Source: an uncultured Pelagibacteraceae bacterium
GTDB lineage: Bacteria; Pseudomonadota; Alphaproteobacteria; Pelagibacterales; Pelagibacteraceae
Direction of reading: 5' to 3'
Assembly (NCBI GenBank): GCA_902541745.1
Contig: CACBRW010000007.1
Location: 1 to 43,419 of the forward strand
Length of the DNA stretch: 43,419 nt
Below the pieces are notes generated by a model that worked only from the letters and a program-made list of their open reading frames with translations, was not told where the DNA came from and did no database searches. Numbering within the stretch: position 1 is the first letter of the stretch; every line of letters starts with the position of its first letter. The position numbers and the translations under genes are program-made. Below are positions 1 to 11,328 of the stretch, in pieces.

Positions 1-279
1 ATTATTACCAACATATTTAAAATTATCTTTAATAAACTTTTGATAATTAATTATAGTTTTTTTTACTTTATTATATTTTTCTAAGTTTATTTTTTGATCA
101 ATTTTTGATTTATTATTAATCAGTTGAGGAGCCATAATTGTTTTTTCAACCTTTAATGAATTACAATTATGACAACTCAAAAGTTTTTTCTTTTTTAATC
201 TTTCATATTCATTTGAGGATGCAAACCAACTATCAAATTTTAAATTACAATCTTTACAAATAAGTTTATATTTAATCAT
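1..279 (-). CDS. DUF1178-like zinc-ribbon protein (3' end cut by window edge)
   Basis: Reverse-strand reading from ATG at 279: MIKYKLICKDCNLKFDSWFASSNEYERLKKKKLLSCHNCNSLKVEKTIMAPQL..., with CxxC pairs typical of DUF1178; open to the window edge. Confidence 0.75.
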   Translation of the reverse strand, partial: MIKYKLICKDCNLKFDSWFASSNEYERLKKKKLLSCHNCNSLKVEKTIMAPQLINNKSKIDQKINLEKYNKVKKTIINYQKFIKDNFKYVGNN

Positions 280-317
280 AATTCTTAATTAGTGGTTAAA
301 TTTAATTTTTCAATAAG

Positions 318-1617
318 TTAACTTCTGTAATCTGCATTAATTTCAATATATTTTTTCGTAAAGTCCATGGTATAAGCTGTGAAGTTTTTATTTCCTGTAA
401 AAGTTTCAATATTTATTTCTATATTTTCAGACTTCATATAATTTGCTGCTTGTTTTTCATCATAACTTTGATTTAGTTTTCCACCTTCTACAATTGTTAT
501 ATTTCCAAACTTAATTAATAATTTATTTAAATTGATTTTAGGACCAGCTTTACCGATTGCCATTATTACTCGACCCCAATTTGGATCTTCTCCAGCAATT
601 GCAGTTTTCACTAATGGAGAATTTGCAACAGAGAAAGCAATTTTTTTAGCATCTTTCTCGTTTTTACATTTGCTAACATTTATTGTTATGAATTTTGACG
701 CTCCTTCACCATCTGAAACAACTCTTTTAGCCAAATTCAAAAGAACATTATTTAATGCTTTATCAAAATTTTTAATTTTATTTTCATTCACACTTTTTAC
801 TTGAGAATTTTTAACTTTATTAGTTGCAAAAATAGTTGCCATATCATTGGTACTAGTATCTCCATCACAAGAAATAGCATTAAATGTGTTGGTTATATTT
901 TTTTTTAATAGCTTTCCTAAAATATCATTAGATAAAGTTGCATCAGTAAATATATACGCAAGTGTTGTAGCCATATTCGGATGTATCATTCCCGAACCTT
1001 TAGCAATTCCATATATTTTTACTTTTTCACTTCCAACATTACATTCCTCCATAGCTAATTTTGGCTTTGTATCTGTAGTCATGATTGCAAGTGCTGCCTT
1101 CATCCAAATAAATTTATTTTGGGTATAAGTAATTTTTTTTATTAAATTTTGAATATTATTAGAAATTTTTTCATATGGAAAAATTTCTCCAATAGTACCA
1201 GTGCAGCCAAAAATAATATTTTTTGTAGAAATTTTTAGGATTATCCTCATCTTCACCTTGTTTATTATTTAATTGTTTTGCGGTTAAATCTGCTATTTTT
1301 TTTAAACTTTCATACCCTTGCTTTCCAGTGAAAGCATTAGCATTTCTTGTATTTACTAATAGAGAAAATATTTTTTTTGCTTTTTGATTGATATTCCATT
1401 TTATATTTTCGGATACTATTTTTGACTGTGTATAAACAGAAGCATAATTTGCTCCTTCTCTAAAATAAAACATAGTTAAATCATCTCTGATATCTTTATA
1501 TAAATTTGCTGAAACAACTGAAATTGAAAGACCATCTATATGATCAAGGTCTTGAAAATCAATCATTTTAGTATTTTTTGATTGAGATGATAAAAAATTT
1601 GTTAAATTAATTCCCAT
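318..1617 (-). CDS. argJ: Bifunctional glutamate N-acetyltransferase / amino-acid acetyltransferase (ArgJ), interrupted by an apparent +1 frameshift near 1232-1236
   Basis: Two overlapping minus ORFs join as ...NNKQGEDEDNPK|ISTKNIIFGCTGTIGE... if one A is removed from the coding-strand A-run; GEGASKF and GEDPNWGR motifs present. Confidence 0.85.
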
Positions 1618-1682
1618 ATTGTTTAAATTATTTATTTAATACATATATTAAACAATATAAGTAAAGAATAAATCAAATAGTC

Positions 1683-4251
1683 ATGTTTAACCCATTAAAT
1701 TTAATAACAAAATTTATCAAATCTAGTAATCAAAAAGAACTAAATAAAATTGGTAAAATTGTTGAAAAAATAAACTTACATGAGGAGGATTTTAAAAATT
1801 TAAGTGATGCCGACTTTCCAAAAAAAACAAATGAATTTAGAAATCAAATCAAAAATGGAAAATCTTTAGATGACTTACTTCCTGAAGCTTTTGCTTTAGT
1901 AAGAGAGGCTGCCAAAAGAACAAGAAATGAAAGACATTTTAATGTTCAGCTAATCGGAGGTGTAGCTTTACATCAAGGTAAAATTGCTGAGATGAGGACT
2001 GGAGAAGGAAAAACTTTAACTATAACACTTGCTGCTTATCTAAATGCATTAAGCGAAAAGGGTGTTCATATAGTAACTGTAAATGATTATCTTGCAAAAA
2101 GAGACTCGATTGAAATGGGCCAAATTTATAATTTTCTAGGTCTTACATCAGGGTTTATTAACAACTATCAAGATGACACTGAACGAAAGAAAAATTATAA
2201 TTGTGACATTACTTATGCAACTAATAGTGAATTAGGTTTCGATTACTTAAGAGACAATATGAAATTTTCTGAAGAGCAAATGGTTCAGAGAGATCATAAT
2301 TTTTCTATAGTAGATGAAATAGATTCATGTTTGATTGATGAAGCGAGAACACCTTTGATAATTTCTGGAGCGGCTGAAGATAAAACAGCCCAATATCTAG
2401 CAATTGATAAATTAATAAGAATCTTAAATAATAAAGATTTTGAAATAGACGAAAAAGAAAAGAGTATTTTATTAACAAATGATGGAATTAATAATGTTGA
2501 AAAACTTTTTTCTGACGCTGGAATTCTAAAAAATAATAATTTTTATGATCCAGAAAATTTGCATTTAGTTCACCATGTTAATCAAGCTTTACGAGCAAAT
2601 CATTTATTCGAAAAGGGTAGAGACTATATTGTTAAAGATGGAAGTCTTAAAATCATTGACGAACTTACCGGAAGAATTTTAGAAGGTAGACGTTTTGGAG
2701 ATGGTTTGCATCAAGCGTTAGAAGCTAAAGAAAAAATTCAAGTGCAGGCTGAAAATCAAACCTTAGCTTCAATAACTTATCAAAATTATTTTAAACTTTA
2801 TAAAAAAATATCTGGTTGTACTGGTACCGCTGCAACGGAGTCTGAAGAGTTTTTTGAAATTTACAATCTTCCTGTTGTTGTTATTCCAACAAATAAAGAA
2901 ATGATCCGGAAGGATTTTAACGATTTAATTTTTAGAACAGAAAAAGAAAAGAATAATGCCATTATAGAAAAAATAATTGAAAGAAACAAATTAGGTCAGC
3001 CTATTTTAGTATTTACTTCGAGTATCAATAAATCTGAAGTTTATTCAAATTTATTAAATCAAAAAAAAATTAAACATGAGGTGTTAAATGCAAAAAATCA
3101 TGAAAATGAGGCGGAGATAATTGCAAATGCTGGAAAAGAAAATTCATTAATTATTACAACAAGTATTTCAGGAAGAGGTGTTGATATTCAACTTGGTGGT
3201 AAGAAAGGTTCTATGCCAGAAGACCAACTTAAAATAAATAAAGATAATATTAAGTCTTTAGGGGGTTTATTTGTTATTGGTACAGAAAGAATGGAATCTA
3301 GAAGGGTCGATAATCAGGCTAGAGGTAGATCTGGAAGACAAGGAGATGAGGGTAGCTCTGTATTTTACGTCAGTCTAGAGGATGATTTAATGAGAATTTT
3401 TGGATCGGAGTCGATGAATACTATGCTCGAAAAAACTTGGACTTAAAGACGGTGAAAGTATTGATCATCCATGGATTAATAAAGCATTAGAGAGAGCGCA
3501 GCAAAAAGTAGAGGCTAGAAATTTTGACATAAGAAAAACACTTATCAAATTTGACAATGTTCTTAATGATCAAAGGCATGTTGTGTTTTCTCAAAGGAAA
3601 AATGCGATGAATAGTGAAAATATCTTTGATTATTCAGATGAATTTTTAAAAGAGATATCTGATAATTTAATTAGGTTAAAAATTTCAAATTTATCCAATC
3701 CTAAAAGTAATGAATTTAATAATAAAACTAAGCAAATAGTTGGGAAAAGCTTTGAAGAAACTGAATTTAAGGATTTAATTGAAGCACAAGATAAAGATTT
3801 CAGAGAAAAGATTTCTAATAAATTTCAAGAAACTAGAAATGAACGGATTAAACTTCTTGGTGAGGACCATGCAAAAGAAATTGAAAAAAAGAATTTTTCT
3901 GCAATCGATTGATTTAAATTGGAAATCACATATCCAATATTTAGAGCAATTAAGACAAGTTATAGGGTTAAGATCTTATGGTCAGAGAGATCCATTAGTT
4001 GAATATAAGAAAGAGGCTTTTGAATTATTTTCAAATCTTTTAGAAAAATTAAAATTAGATTATGTAACTATTTTAATGAACTTAAAGGTAGTAATGGAGC
4101 CAAATAACGAAGAAAAAAATTCTAAAAAAAATAAATCCATCTGACAATCCAAAATGTTTATTGTTAATAAAAAAAAAATCAAAAAATTTCTAGAAACGAT
4201 AGATGTGAGGCTACAGGAAAAAAATTTAAAAACTGTTGTGGAGCTTTATAG
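1683..4251 (+). CDS. secA: Preprotein translocase ATPase SecA, interrupted by four apparent +1 homopolymer frameshifts
   Basis: MRTGEGKT Walker [31 protein letters not shown]; the C-terminal SEC-C zinc motif [21 protein letters not shown] is readable to TAG at 4249-4251 after correcting four A-runs. Confidence 0.9.
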
Positions 4252-4254
4252 AAT

Positions 4255-5349
4255 TTAAATTAGTAAAAAGATTGAAGAAAGTAAAATTAATCCACCAATA
4301 ATCGCTAGTAATATTTTTTTTGATTTAAAAATTTGATCTAAATTATTTTTCTTAATTGTTAATGTACTTGGATCGTCAGTACTAGTTATAAAACCATCAT
4401 TCCTTCCAATTTTTAGAAATTTATTTTTTCTCTCAGTCATTATTTCTTCTGAGGATAATTCGTCAAAATAATTTAAATTTTTTGTTAAAGTTTGTTTAAC
4501 ATTATTTAATATTATATCTCTATCTCTGTGGGCACCACCTAATGGTTCGTCAATTATTTCATCAATAACTTTTAAATCAAGTAAATCTTTAGCTGAAAGC
4601 TTCATAGCTTTCGCAGCATCTAGCATTTTTTTTGGATCTCTCCATAGAATAGTCGCACATCCCTCAGGAGATATTACTGAATAAATTGCATTTTGTAACA
4701 TTAGGACTTTATTTGATGAAGCTAATGCAATTGCTCCGCCAGAACCACCCTCGCCTATAATTATTGCAATTGTTGGAACTTTAAGCTCCATACAGCATTC
4801 AATTGATTTTGCAATTGCTTCGGCTTGTCCTCTCTCTTCTGCTCCTACACCTGGATATGCTCCTGGAGTATCAATAAAAGAAATTATGGGAATATTGAAT
4901 TTGTTTGCTAAGTTCATTAATCTTATTGTTTTTCTATAACCCTCTGGTCTCATCATCCCAAAATTTCTCTCAATCCTACTATCTAAATCTTCTCCTTTTT
5001 CTTGACCTATTACTAAAACAGATTTTCCATTGAACTTTGCAAATCCAGTTAATACTGATTTATCCTCTCCATAATATCTATCCCCAGATAATGAAATAAA
5101 ATCTTCAAACAAATTATCAATAAAAAATTTTGCTTTAGGCCTATCTTCATGACGAGCAACCATAGTAGTCTGCCAAGGATCTAGATTAGAATAAATATTT
5201 TTTAATTTTTCATCTATTTCTGATTGAGTGCTTGAAATTTTTTGAGTATCGACTTCTGATAATCCCTCTTGATTGTAAGGATCTTTCAGTTTTTCTAGTT
5301 CGTTTTCTAGATCTTTAATTTCTGTTTCAAAATTTAGATAATTTTTCAT
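4255..5349 (-). CDS. accA: Acetyl-CoA carboxylase carboxyltransferase subunit alpha, with a C-terminal hydrophobic tail
   Basis: IISFIDTPGAYPGVGAEERGQAEAIA, GEGGSGGAIAL, SVISPEGCATILWRD motifs. Confidence 0.93.
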   Translation of the reverse strand: MKNYLNFETEIKDLENELEKLKDPYNQEGLSEVDTQKISSTQSEIDEKLKNIYSNLDPWQTTMVARHEDRPKAKFFIDNLFEDFISLSGDRYYGEDKSVLTGFAKFNGKSVLVIGQEKGEDLDSRIERNFGMMRPEGYRKTIRLMNLANKFNIPIISFIDTPGAYPGVGAEERGQAEAIAKSIECCMELKVPTIAIIIGEGGSGGAIALASSNKVLMLQNAIYSVISPEGCATILWRDPKKMLDAAKAMKLSAKDLLDLKVIDEIIDEPLGGAHRDRDIILNNVKQTLTKNLNYFDELSSEEIMTERKNKFLKIGRNDGFITSTDDPSTLTIKKNNLDQIFKSKKILLAIIGGLILLSSIFLLI

Positions 5350-5461
5350 ATTTTATTTATAGCGGATGTTAAAAATACAAAAAAAGGCAATAAAATGATA
5401 TTAAATAAGGTGTAATTCTTATTAATTGACTTAAATCATTTAACAGATACAAATTCATTAT

Positions 5462-5601
5462 CGGGAGAGACTATTTATAGCGCCGAAGGAGCAACCACCC
5501 CGGAAACTCTCAGGCAAAAGGACCGATTAAAGCATAACACTCTGGAAAGAGATTGATTTCCGCCGAAGGAGTAAAGCTCTCAGGCAAAAATACAGATGGG
5601 G
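5462..5601 (+). promoter_or_regulatory. Tandem glycine riboswitch upstream of malate synthase
   Basis: Two copies of the glycine aptamer core: CGCCGAAGGAGCAA...CTCTCAGGCAAAAGGACCG and CGCCGAAGGAGTAAAGCTCTCAGGCAAAAATACAGATGGGG, directly 5' of glcB. Confidence 0.93.
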
Positions 5602-5617
5602 TACGAAATTAAGTGCT

Positions 5618-7792
5618 ATGCAAGAAAAGTATATTAAAATTAACAATCTTCAAGTATCAGAAAAGCTATTAAACTTTGTAAATGATGAATTATTAAAAAA
5701 TACAAATGTATCTTCAGAGAATTTTTGGTCAGGTCTAGAAAAAACACTCGATGAGCTTGCACCAAAAAATAAAGAATTAATTAAATTAAGGGAAGATTTA
5801 CAGAAGAAAATAGATGATTGGCACATCAAAAATAAAAGTAAAGAATTTAATTTAGATGAATACAAAAAATTTTTATTAGAAATTGGTTATTTAAAAAATG
5901 AAGGACCTGATTTTGAAATAGAAACTGAAAATGTTGATGAAGAAATTGCAAGTATAGCCGGACCTCAGCTAGTTGTACCTGTCATGAATGCGAGGTATGC
6001 ATTAAATGCTGCTAATGCAAGATGGATGAGCTTATATGATAGTCTTTATGGTACAGATGTAATTGAACAGTCTGAAGACAGCGTATCTGAACGGTATGAC
6101 CCTTTAAGAGGTGAAATGGTTATAAAATATGGAAGAGATTTTTTAGATAAATACTTTCCACTAGCGGGATTAAGTTGGAATAAAATTACAAGTTTTGCTG
6201 TAAAATATGGGAAATTAAAAGTTTTAAAAGGTGCTGATATTTTTGATTTGGAGGACGAAAATAAATTTGTTGGGCACCGAGGCGAAAGCGATAATCCGTC
6301 TGCAATTATTCTAAAGAATAATAATTTACATATTGAAATTCTAAAAGACTCAAGAGCTTTTGCTGCTCAACAAGATCATGCAGGTATAAGTGATATTATA
6401 CTAGAATCTGCAGTGTCAACAATTTGTGATAACGAAGATAGTGTAGCAGCCGTTGACTCAGAGGATAAAATTATTTGTTATCGAAATTGGCTAGGTCTAA
6501 TGAAAGGAGACCTTAAGTCAAAATTTGAAAAAGAAGGAAAATTGTTTGAGAGAAAATTAAATCCACACAGAAGCTATATCTCAAAAGATGGGAAAGGTTT
6601 AAAGTTACATGGTAGGAGCCTTTTGCTTGTAAGAAACGTTGGTCATCTTATGAAAAACCCTTCGATTTTATTGAGTGATGGAAGTGAAATACCTGAGGGT
6701 ATTATGGATGCATTTATAACTACAGCAGCAGCACTACATGATATCAAAAATAAAAATAATTCAAGAACCGGATCAGTTTATATTGTAAAACCTAAAATGC
6801 ATGGTCCAGACGAGACAGCATTTACAGATTTAATTTTTTCTAAAGTTGAGGAAGTTTTAAATTTACCTAAGTACACTTGTAAGATTGGTATTATGGATGA
6901 AGAGAGAAGAACATCAGCAAATTTAAAAGAATGTATTAGAAGTCTTAAAAATAGAGTTTTTTTTATTAATACTGGATTCTTAGATAGAACTGGAGATGAA
7001 ATGCATACATCAATGGAAGCCGGTCCTATGATTAAAAAAGGTGATATGAAATTGTCTAAATGGATTAATGCCTACGAAAATAACAATGTTGATATTGGTT
7101 TAAGTTGTGGGTTTTCTGGTAAAGCTCAAATTGGAAAAGGAATGTGGGCAATGCCAGACAAAATGAAAGATATGATGGAGCAAAAAACAGGACACTTAAA
7201 AGCAGGTGCAAACTGTGCATGGGTTCCTTCTCCAACAGCAGCTGCATTACATGCTTTACATTATCATGAAATAAATATTTTTAACGAACAAAAAAAATTA
7301 ATTGATAGAGAACCAGCTAAGCTTGATGATCTCTTAACCATCCCAATAGCAGATAGACCTAATTGGTCTGTAGAAGATATAAATAAAGAAATTTCCAATT
7401 CTGCACAAACTTTATTAGGGTATGTTGTGAGATGGGTCGATCAGGGTGTAGGTTGTTCTAAAGTGCCAGATATTAACAACATAGGTTTGATGGAAGACAG
7501 GGCCACTCTTAGAATTTCATCTCAGCATATAGCAAACTGGATACATCATGGTATTACAACCAAAATACAAGTAACTGAAATAATGAAAGAGATGGCAAAA
7601 ATAGTAGACGACCAGAACAAAAATGATCCACTATATGTTAAAATGAGCAGTGATTATGAAAACTCTATAGCATTTCAAACTGCGTGTGATTTAGTGTTTA
7701 AAGGTAAGGAACAACCTTCAGGTTATACTGAACCATTACTTCATTTAAATAGATTGAAAAAAAAATCTAATCTGAATTCGAAACCAAATTAG
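5618..7792 (+). CDS. glcB: Malate synthase G
   Basis: 724 aa; RSLLLVRNVGHLM, GIMDEERRTSANL, FINTGFLDRTGDEMHTSMEAGPM motifs. Confidence 0.95.
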   Translation: MQEKYIKINNLQVSEKLLNFVNDELLKNTNVSSENFWSGLEKTLDELAPKNKELIKLREDLQKKIDDWHIKNKSKEFNLDEYKKFLLEIGYLKNEGPDFEIETENVDEEIASIAGPQLVVPVMNARYALNAANARWMSLYDSLYGTDVIEQSEDSVSERYDPLRGEMVIKYGRDFLDKYFPLAGLSWNKITSFAVKYGKLKVLKGADIFDLEDENKFVGHRGESDNPSAIILKNNNLHIEILKDSRAFAAQQDHAGISDIILESAVSTICDNEDSVAAVDSEDKIICYRNWLGLMKGDLKSKFEKEGKLFERKLNPHRSYISKDGKGLKLHGRSLLLVRNVGHLMKNPSILLSDGSEIPEGIMDAFITTAAALHDIKNKNNSRTGSVYIVKPKMHGPDETAFTDLIFSKVEEVLNLPKYTCKIGIMDEERRTSANLKECIRSLKNRVFFINTGFLDRTGDEMHTSMEAGPMIKKGDMKLSKWINAYENNNVDIGLSCGFSGKAQIGKGMWAMPDKMKDMMEQKTGHLKAGANCAWVPSPTAAALHALHYHEINIFNEQKKLIDREPAKLDDLLTIPIADRPNWSVEDINKEISNSAQTLLGYVVRWVDQGVGCSKVPDINNIGLMEDRATLRISSQHIANWIHHGITTKIQVTEIMKEMAKIVDDQNKNDPLYVKMSSDYENSIAFQTACDLVFKGKEQPSGYTEPLLHLNRLKKKSNLNSKPN

Positions 7793-8384
7793 ACCTATTT
7801 TTAAAAGCAGAAAATAAAGTTCCATCATCTAAACTTTCAATTTCTCCACCTACAGGTAATCCTTGTGCTAATTTGGTGATCTTAACATTCAAGTTTTTTA
7901 AACTATCTTGAATATAATATGCAGTTGTTTGACCTTCAACAGTTGCACTAGTTGCGAGTATGACTTCTTCTATCTTGTCTTTTTTAACTCTTTGCACTAA
8001 AGAACTAATTAATAAATTCTCTTTTTTTTGTCCAACTGATGAAATAGTGCCTCCTAAAATGTGAAAATAACCTTTATATATATTTGAACTTTCTATACTC
8101 CACTGGTCAGATATATTTTCTACTACACAAATTTTTTCATATTTTTTATCTAAAATTTTACAATTTTCATAATCACACTCTATTGAAATAGATTTTAGAG
8201 CCCCACAAATTTTGCATCTAGAAATATTTTTATAAACATCCGCTAATGATTTTGCTAAAGGTTTTGCTAATTCATCTCTGTTATTAATTAACTTTAATAC
8301 AATCCGCTTTGCTGATTTAGGACCCAAGCCAGGCAATTTTGAAATCAGTTTAATTAAATCATCTATCTCATTACCATTTTCCAT
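7767..8384 (-). CDS. recR: Recombination mediator protein RecR
   Basis: LPGLGPKSAKRIVLKL, C4 zinc motif, TOPRIM, TAYYIQDSLK...ITKLAQGLPVGGEIESLDDGTL. Confidence 0.93.
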   Translation of the reverse strand: MENGNEIDDLIKLISKLPGLGPKSAKRIVLKLINNRDELAKPLAKSLADVYKNISRCKICGALKSISIECDYENCKILDKKYEKICVVENISDQWSIESSNIYKGYFHILGGTISSVGQKKENLLISSLVQRVKKDKIEEVILATSATVEGQTTAYYIQDSLKNLNVKITKLAQGLPVGGEIESLDDGTLFSAFKNRSNLVSNSD

Positions 8385-8387
8385 ATT

Positions 8388-8717
8388 TTATAAGGGCCAT
8401 TTGAAACCTGGAATTCCAAACCCACCTGTTGCTTTTGAAATTTCCTCAGTTGTTTTTGATTTAAGTTGAGATTTGGCACTATTATGTGCTGCAACAATTA
8501 GATCTTCAATTATGGTTTTGTCTTCTTTCATAATTTCATCAGATAACTTTATTGTTTGCATCTCTCCCTCTCCATCTAAAGTTATCTTTACAGAATTTGA
8601 ACCCGAAACTCCTTCAACTCTAATTTCCTTAATCTTTTGTTGGCTTTCTTTCATTTTGGCCTCAAGTTCTTTTGCTTTATCTAAAATTTTACTAAAATCA
8701 GTCATTATCAACTCCAT
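8388..8717 (-). CDS. YbaB/EbfC family nucleoid-associated protein
   Basis: 109 aa, AKELEAKMKESQQKIKEIRVEGVSG...GGFGIPGFKWPL; located between dnaX and recR as in many bacteria. Confidence 0.9.
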   Translation of the reverse strand: MELIMTDFSKILDKAKELEAKMKESQQKIKEIRVEGVSGSNSVKITLDGEGEMQTIKLSDEIMKEDKTIIEDLIVAAHNSAKSQLKSKTTEEISKATGGFGIPGFKWPL

Positions 8718-10350
8718 CTTTTTTTGAATTTACATCAATTAATTCTGCATCAGGAAATCTATCCAACACACTTTTAAATATTTCTGAATTTTTCATTTCA
8801 TCTATCAATTGTTTTTTTACATTTTTTTCTTTGTCTTTTAATGACATTTGTCCTTTTAATTTACTAAATGTAATAATCCATCTCTCACCGGTCCATTCGA
8901 AAAGTTTTGATGATAAATCTTTTACAAAATCTTTATCTAAACTTTCATTAAAAGATATTTCAATTCTATTTTTTTCAAATTTTACGAGATTAACGTTTTT
9001 TTCTAATTCGTATTTTAGTTTGATCTCCTTTTTTTTTGAACAGATTTCAATTAGATCCTCAAATGCATTTATGTTAATTTTCTTTTCTGCTTTAATTTCT
9101 GTTTGTACTTCTGGTTTAGTTTTTTCTTCTTGTGCTACATTCTTAATTTGATTGATTGTTTTAGAAGTTAATTGAGTTTCTTTATTATTAACTAAATTTT
9201 CACTCTTCAAATCAATCTCAACTTTTTCAACTTTATTTTTAGATTTTACAGAACTTAAATGCATTAGTCTTATTAAGAACATTTCAATTGAAAGGTGTTG
9301 ATTAAAAACAATATCGATTTCTTCGAGAGAAGAAATGGCAAATTGCCAAAATAATATCAATACTTCTGAATCTATTTGATTTGATAAATTTTTAATTTTA
9401 GAAAATTCTTCATCATTTAATGAAAAGTTTGTACTTTCTAAAGTTAAAGAATTAATATTTTTAAAATAATAAAGTAACTCTAAGAAGTCATTAATAAAAA
9501 CTTTTGGTTCAACACCTTGATCATAAATTTTTCTATAAATATTTATTACTTTTGTTTCTTCACCTTTTAAAATCAGCTCAAATAAATCAATTAATTGAGA
9601 TTTATCGAAATATCCAAAAATTTTCTGAGCTGAATTTAAATCCAATTCCTTTCCATCATCCAAACTTAATAATGCTCTATCTAATAATGATAAAGCATCT
9701 CTAACAGAACCTTCCGAAATTTTTACTATAAGCTTTAAAGCATCTTCTGTTATTTTTCCATTTTCCTTATCTTTAATTAATTTTATATATTCTAATAATT
9801 CTGAGGATTTAATTCTAGACAAATCAAATCTTTGACATCTAGAAACAACAGTAATAGGAATTTTTTTTATTTCTGTTGTTGCAAAAATAAATTTTAAATA
9901 TTCTGGTGGCTCTTCTAAAGTTTTTAATAATGCATTAAATGCTTGCTTGCTAAGCATATGAACTTCATCAATTATGAAAATTTTATATTTTGCAGATGTT
10001 GGCCCGTATCTAGAAAATTCAATCAAATCTCTTACGTCATCTACTCCTGTTTTACTTGCGGCATCCATCTCAAGAACATCGATATGATTTGAGTTTGTAA
10101 TCGCATCACAATTATCACATTTAATTTTACATTTATTTTCTATTCCATTTAAGCAATTAAGTGCTTTTGCAACAATTCTTGCTGTTGTAGTTTTCCCAAT
10201 TCCCCTTATTCCAGTGAATAAATATGCATTTGGTATTTTGTCAGCTTTAATTGAGTTGATAATAGTTTCCACAACAACCTCTTGACCAATAAGATCATCA
10301 AAAGTTTGTGGTCTATATTTTAATGCTAATACTTTTGAGTTATTATTCAT
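8698..10350 (-). CDS. dnaX: DNA polymerase III subunit gamma/tau
   Basis: LALKYRPQTFDDLIGQE, FTGIRGIGKTTTARIVAKALNC, Zn motif, IFIIDEVHMLSKQAFNALLKTLEEPP. Confidence 0.95.
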   Translation of the reverse strand: MNNNSKVLALKYRPQTFDDLIGQEVVVETIINSIKADKIPNAYLFTGIRGIGKTTTARIVAKALNCLNGIENKCKIKCDNCDAITNSNHIDVLEMDAASKTGVDDVRDLIEFSRYGPTSAKYKIFIIDEVHMLSKQAFNALLKTLEEPPEYLKFIFATTEIKKIPITVVSRCQRFDLSRIKSSELLEYIKLIKDKENGKITEDALKLIVKISEGSVRDALSLLDRALLSLDDGKELDLNSAQKIFGYFDKSQLIDLFELILKGEETKVINIYRKIYDQGVEPKVFINDFLELLYYFKNINSLTLESTNFSLNDEEFSKIKNLSNQIDSEVLILFWQFAISSLEEIDIVFNQHLSIEMFLIRLMHLSSVKSKNKVEKVEIDLKSENLVNNKETQLTSKTINQIKNVAQEEKTKPEVQTEIKAEKKININAFEDLIEICSKKKEIKLKYELEKNVNLVKFEKNRIEISFNESLDKDFVKDLSSKLFEWTGERWIITFSKLKGQMSLKDKEKNVKKQLIDEMKNSEIFKSVLDRFPDAELIDVNSKKDGVDND

Positions 10351-10361
10351 ATATCAAAATA

Positions 10362-10445
10362 GGAGACTAGAACCTGAATAACTGTCTCTACGACTGCTTC
10401 CGTTAAGATCTGGTCGGGTTCAAGCAGCATCCACCTCTAGCCTCC
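10362..10445 (-). ncRNA. ffs: Bacterial (small) signal recognition particle RNA
   Basis: Minus-strand GGAGGCTAGAGGTGGATGCTGCTTGAACCCGACCAGATCTTAACGGAAGCAGTCGTAGAGACAGTTATTCAGGTTCTAGTCTCC: complementary ends and SRP domain IV-like CCAG...GGAAGCAG; next to dnaX, a common location. Confidence 0.88.
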
Positions 10446-10491
10446 AAAACCATTATAGCAGTTAAAATTTCCAATCTACAAGAAAAGATTC

Positions 10492-11328
10492 TTATTTATT
10501 TTGTCTCAAACTATCAGCTTCAAAAACACCTAGGACGTGAAAATCCTCACAATGTAGGCCCAGCTCTTCAAGAGATTTTTGAACTTTTGAGTCTTCAATA
10601 TGTCCATCTAAATCACATAAGAAAAAATAAGAATCGAAACTATTTTTTTCTGGATAACTTTGTAGTTTAGTTAAATTAACACCATTAATAGCAAAACCTC
10701 CTAGTGATTGATAGAGGGCAGCTGGCTTACTCTTTAATTTAAATAAAAAAGAGGTTATGTAAGTTTTGTCTTTAAATTCTGGTTGAGAAATATTTTTTCC
10801 CATAACCAAAAATCTTGTCAAATTTCCACTTTCATTTTCTATATTTTTTTTAATTACTTCTAAGCCATAAATTTTAGCACTTAAGGAAGATGCTATCGCA
10901 GATTGTTTGATATCTTTTGTTTTAGAAATCATTTCAGCAGATCCAGCAGTATCTGCTCTAATATGTTCTGCTAAATTATTTTCTTTTATAAATTTTGAAC
11001 ACTGAGACAATCCTTGAGCATGTGAGTATACTTCTTTGATATCTTTTAATTTAGCTCCAGGTTGTCCTAATAAGTTGTGTTCAATTTTTTGAAAATGCTC
11101 TTTATAAATATTTAGTCTGTGTTTAAATATTAAATATTCAATTCCAATATTACCAGTAATTCTATTTGATTCTGGAATTATAATTCTGCTATCTGGCTCT
11201 TCGGATGCTTTGTTAAAACACTCATCAAAAGTTTTACATGGCAAAATCTCAGCTTTAGGATCAATAGAAAGCGCTGCTAAATGAGAATATGCGCCAAAGG
11301 TTCCCTGAAAATAAATTTTACTCATCAA
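10492..11328 (-). CDS. pheA: Prephenate dehydratase
   Basis: YFQGTFGAYSHLAAL, IIPESNRITGNIG, ESGNLTRFLVMG motifs. Confidence 0.9.
   Translation of the reverse strand: MMSKIYFQGTFGAYSHLAALSIDPKAEILPCKTFDECFNKASEEPDSRIIIPESNRITGNIGIEYLIFKHRLNIYKEHFQKIEHNLLGQPGAKLKDIKEVYSHAQGLSQCSKFIKENNLAEHIRADTAGSAEMISKTKDIKQSAIASSLSAKIYGLEVIKKNIENESGNLTRFLVMGKNISQPEFKDKTYITSFLFKLKSKPAALYQSLGGFAINGVNLTKLQSYPEKNSFDSYFFLCDLDGHIEDSKVQKSLEELGLHCEDFHVLGVFEADSLRQNK

Noticed and set aside
532-1128. Antisense ORFs (90 aa, 93 aa) over argJ, and similar antisense ORFs such as 17131-17616, 22870-23193, 41606-41839
   Set aside because: Lie opposite clear conserved genes and have low-complexity Phe/Ser/Leu-rich translations typical of antisense AT-rich sequence
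3446-4251. secA as a genuine pseudogene or split gene
   Set aside because: All four interruptions are single extra A in poly-A runs, the SEC-C motif remains intact, and the same artefact hits other genes
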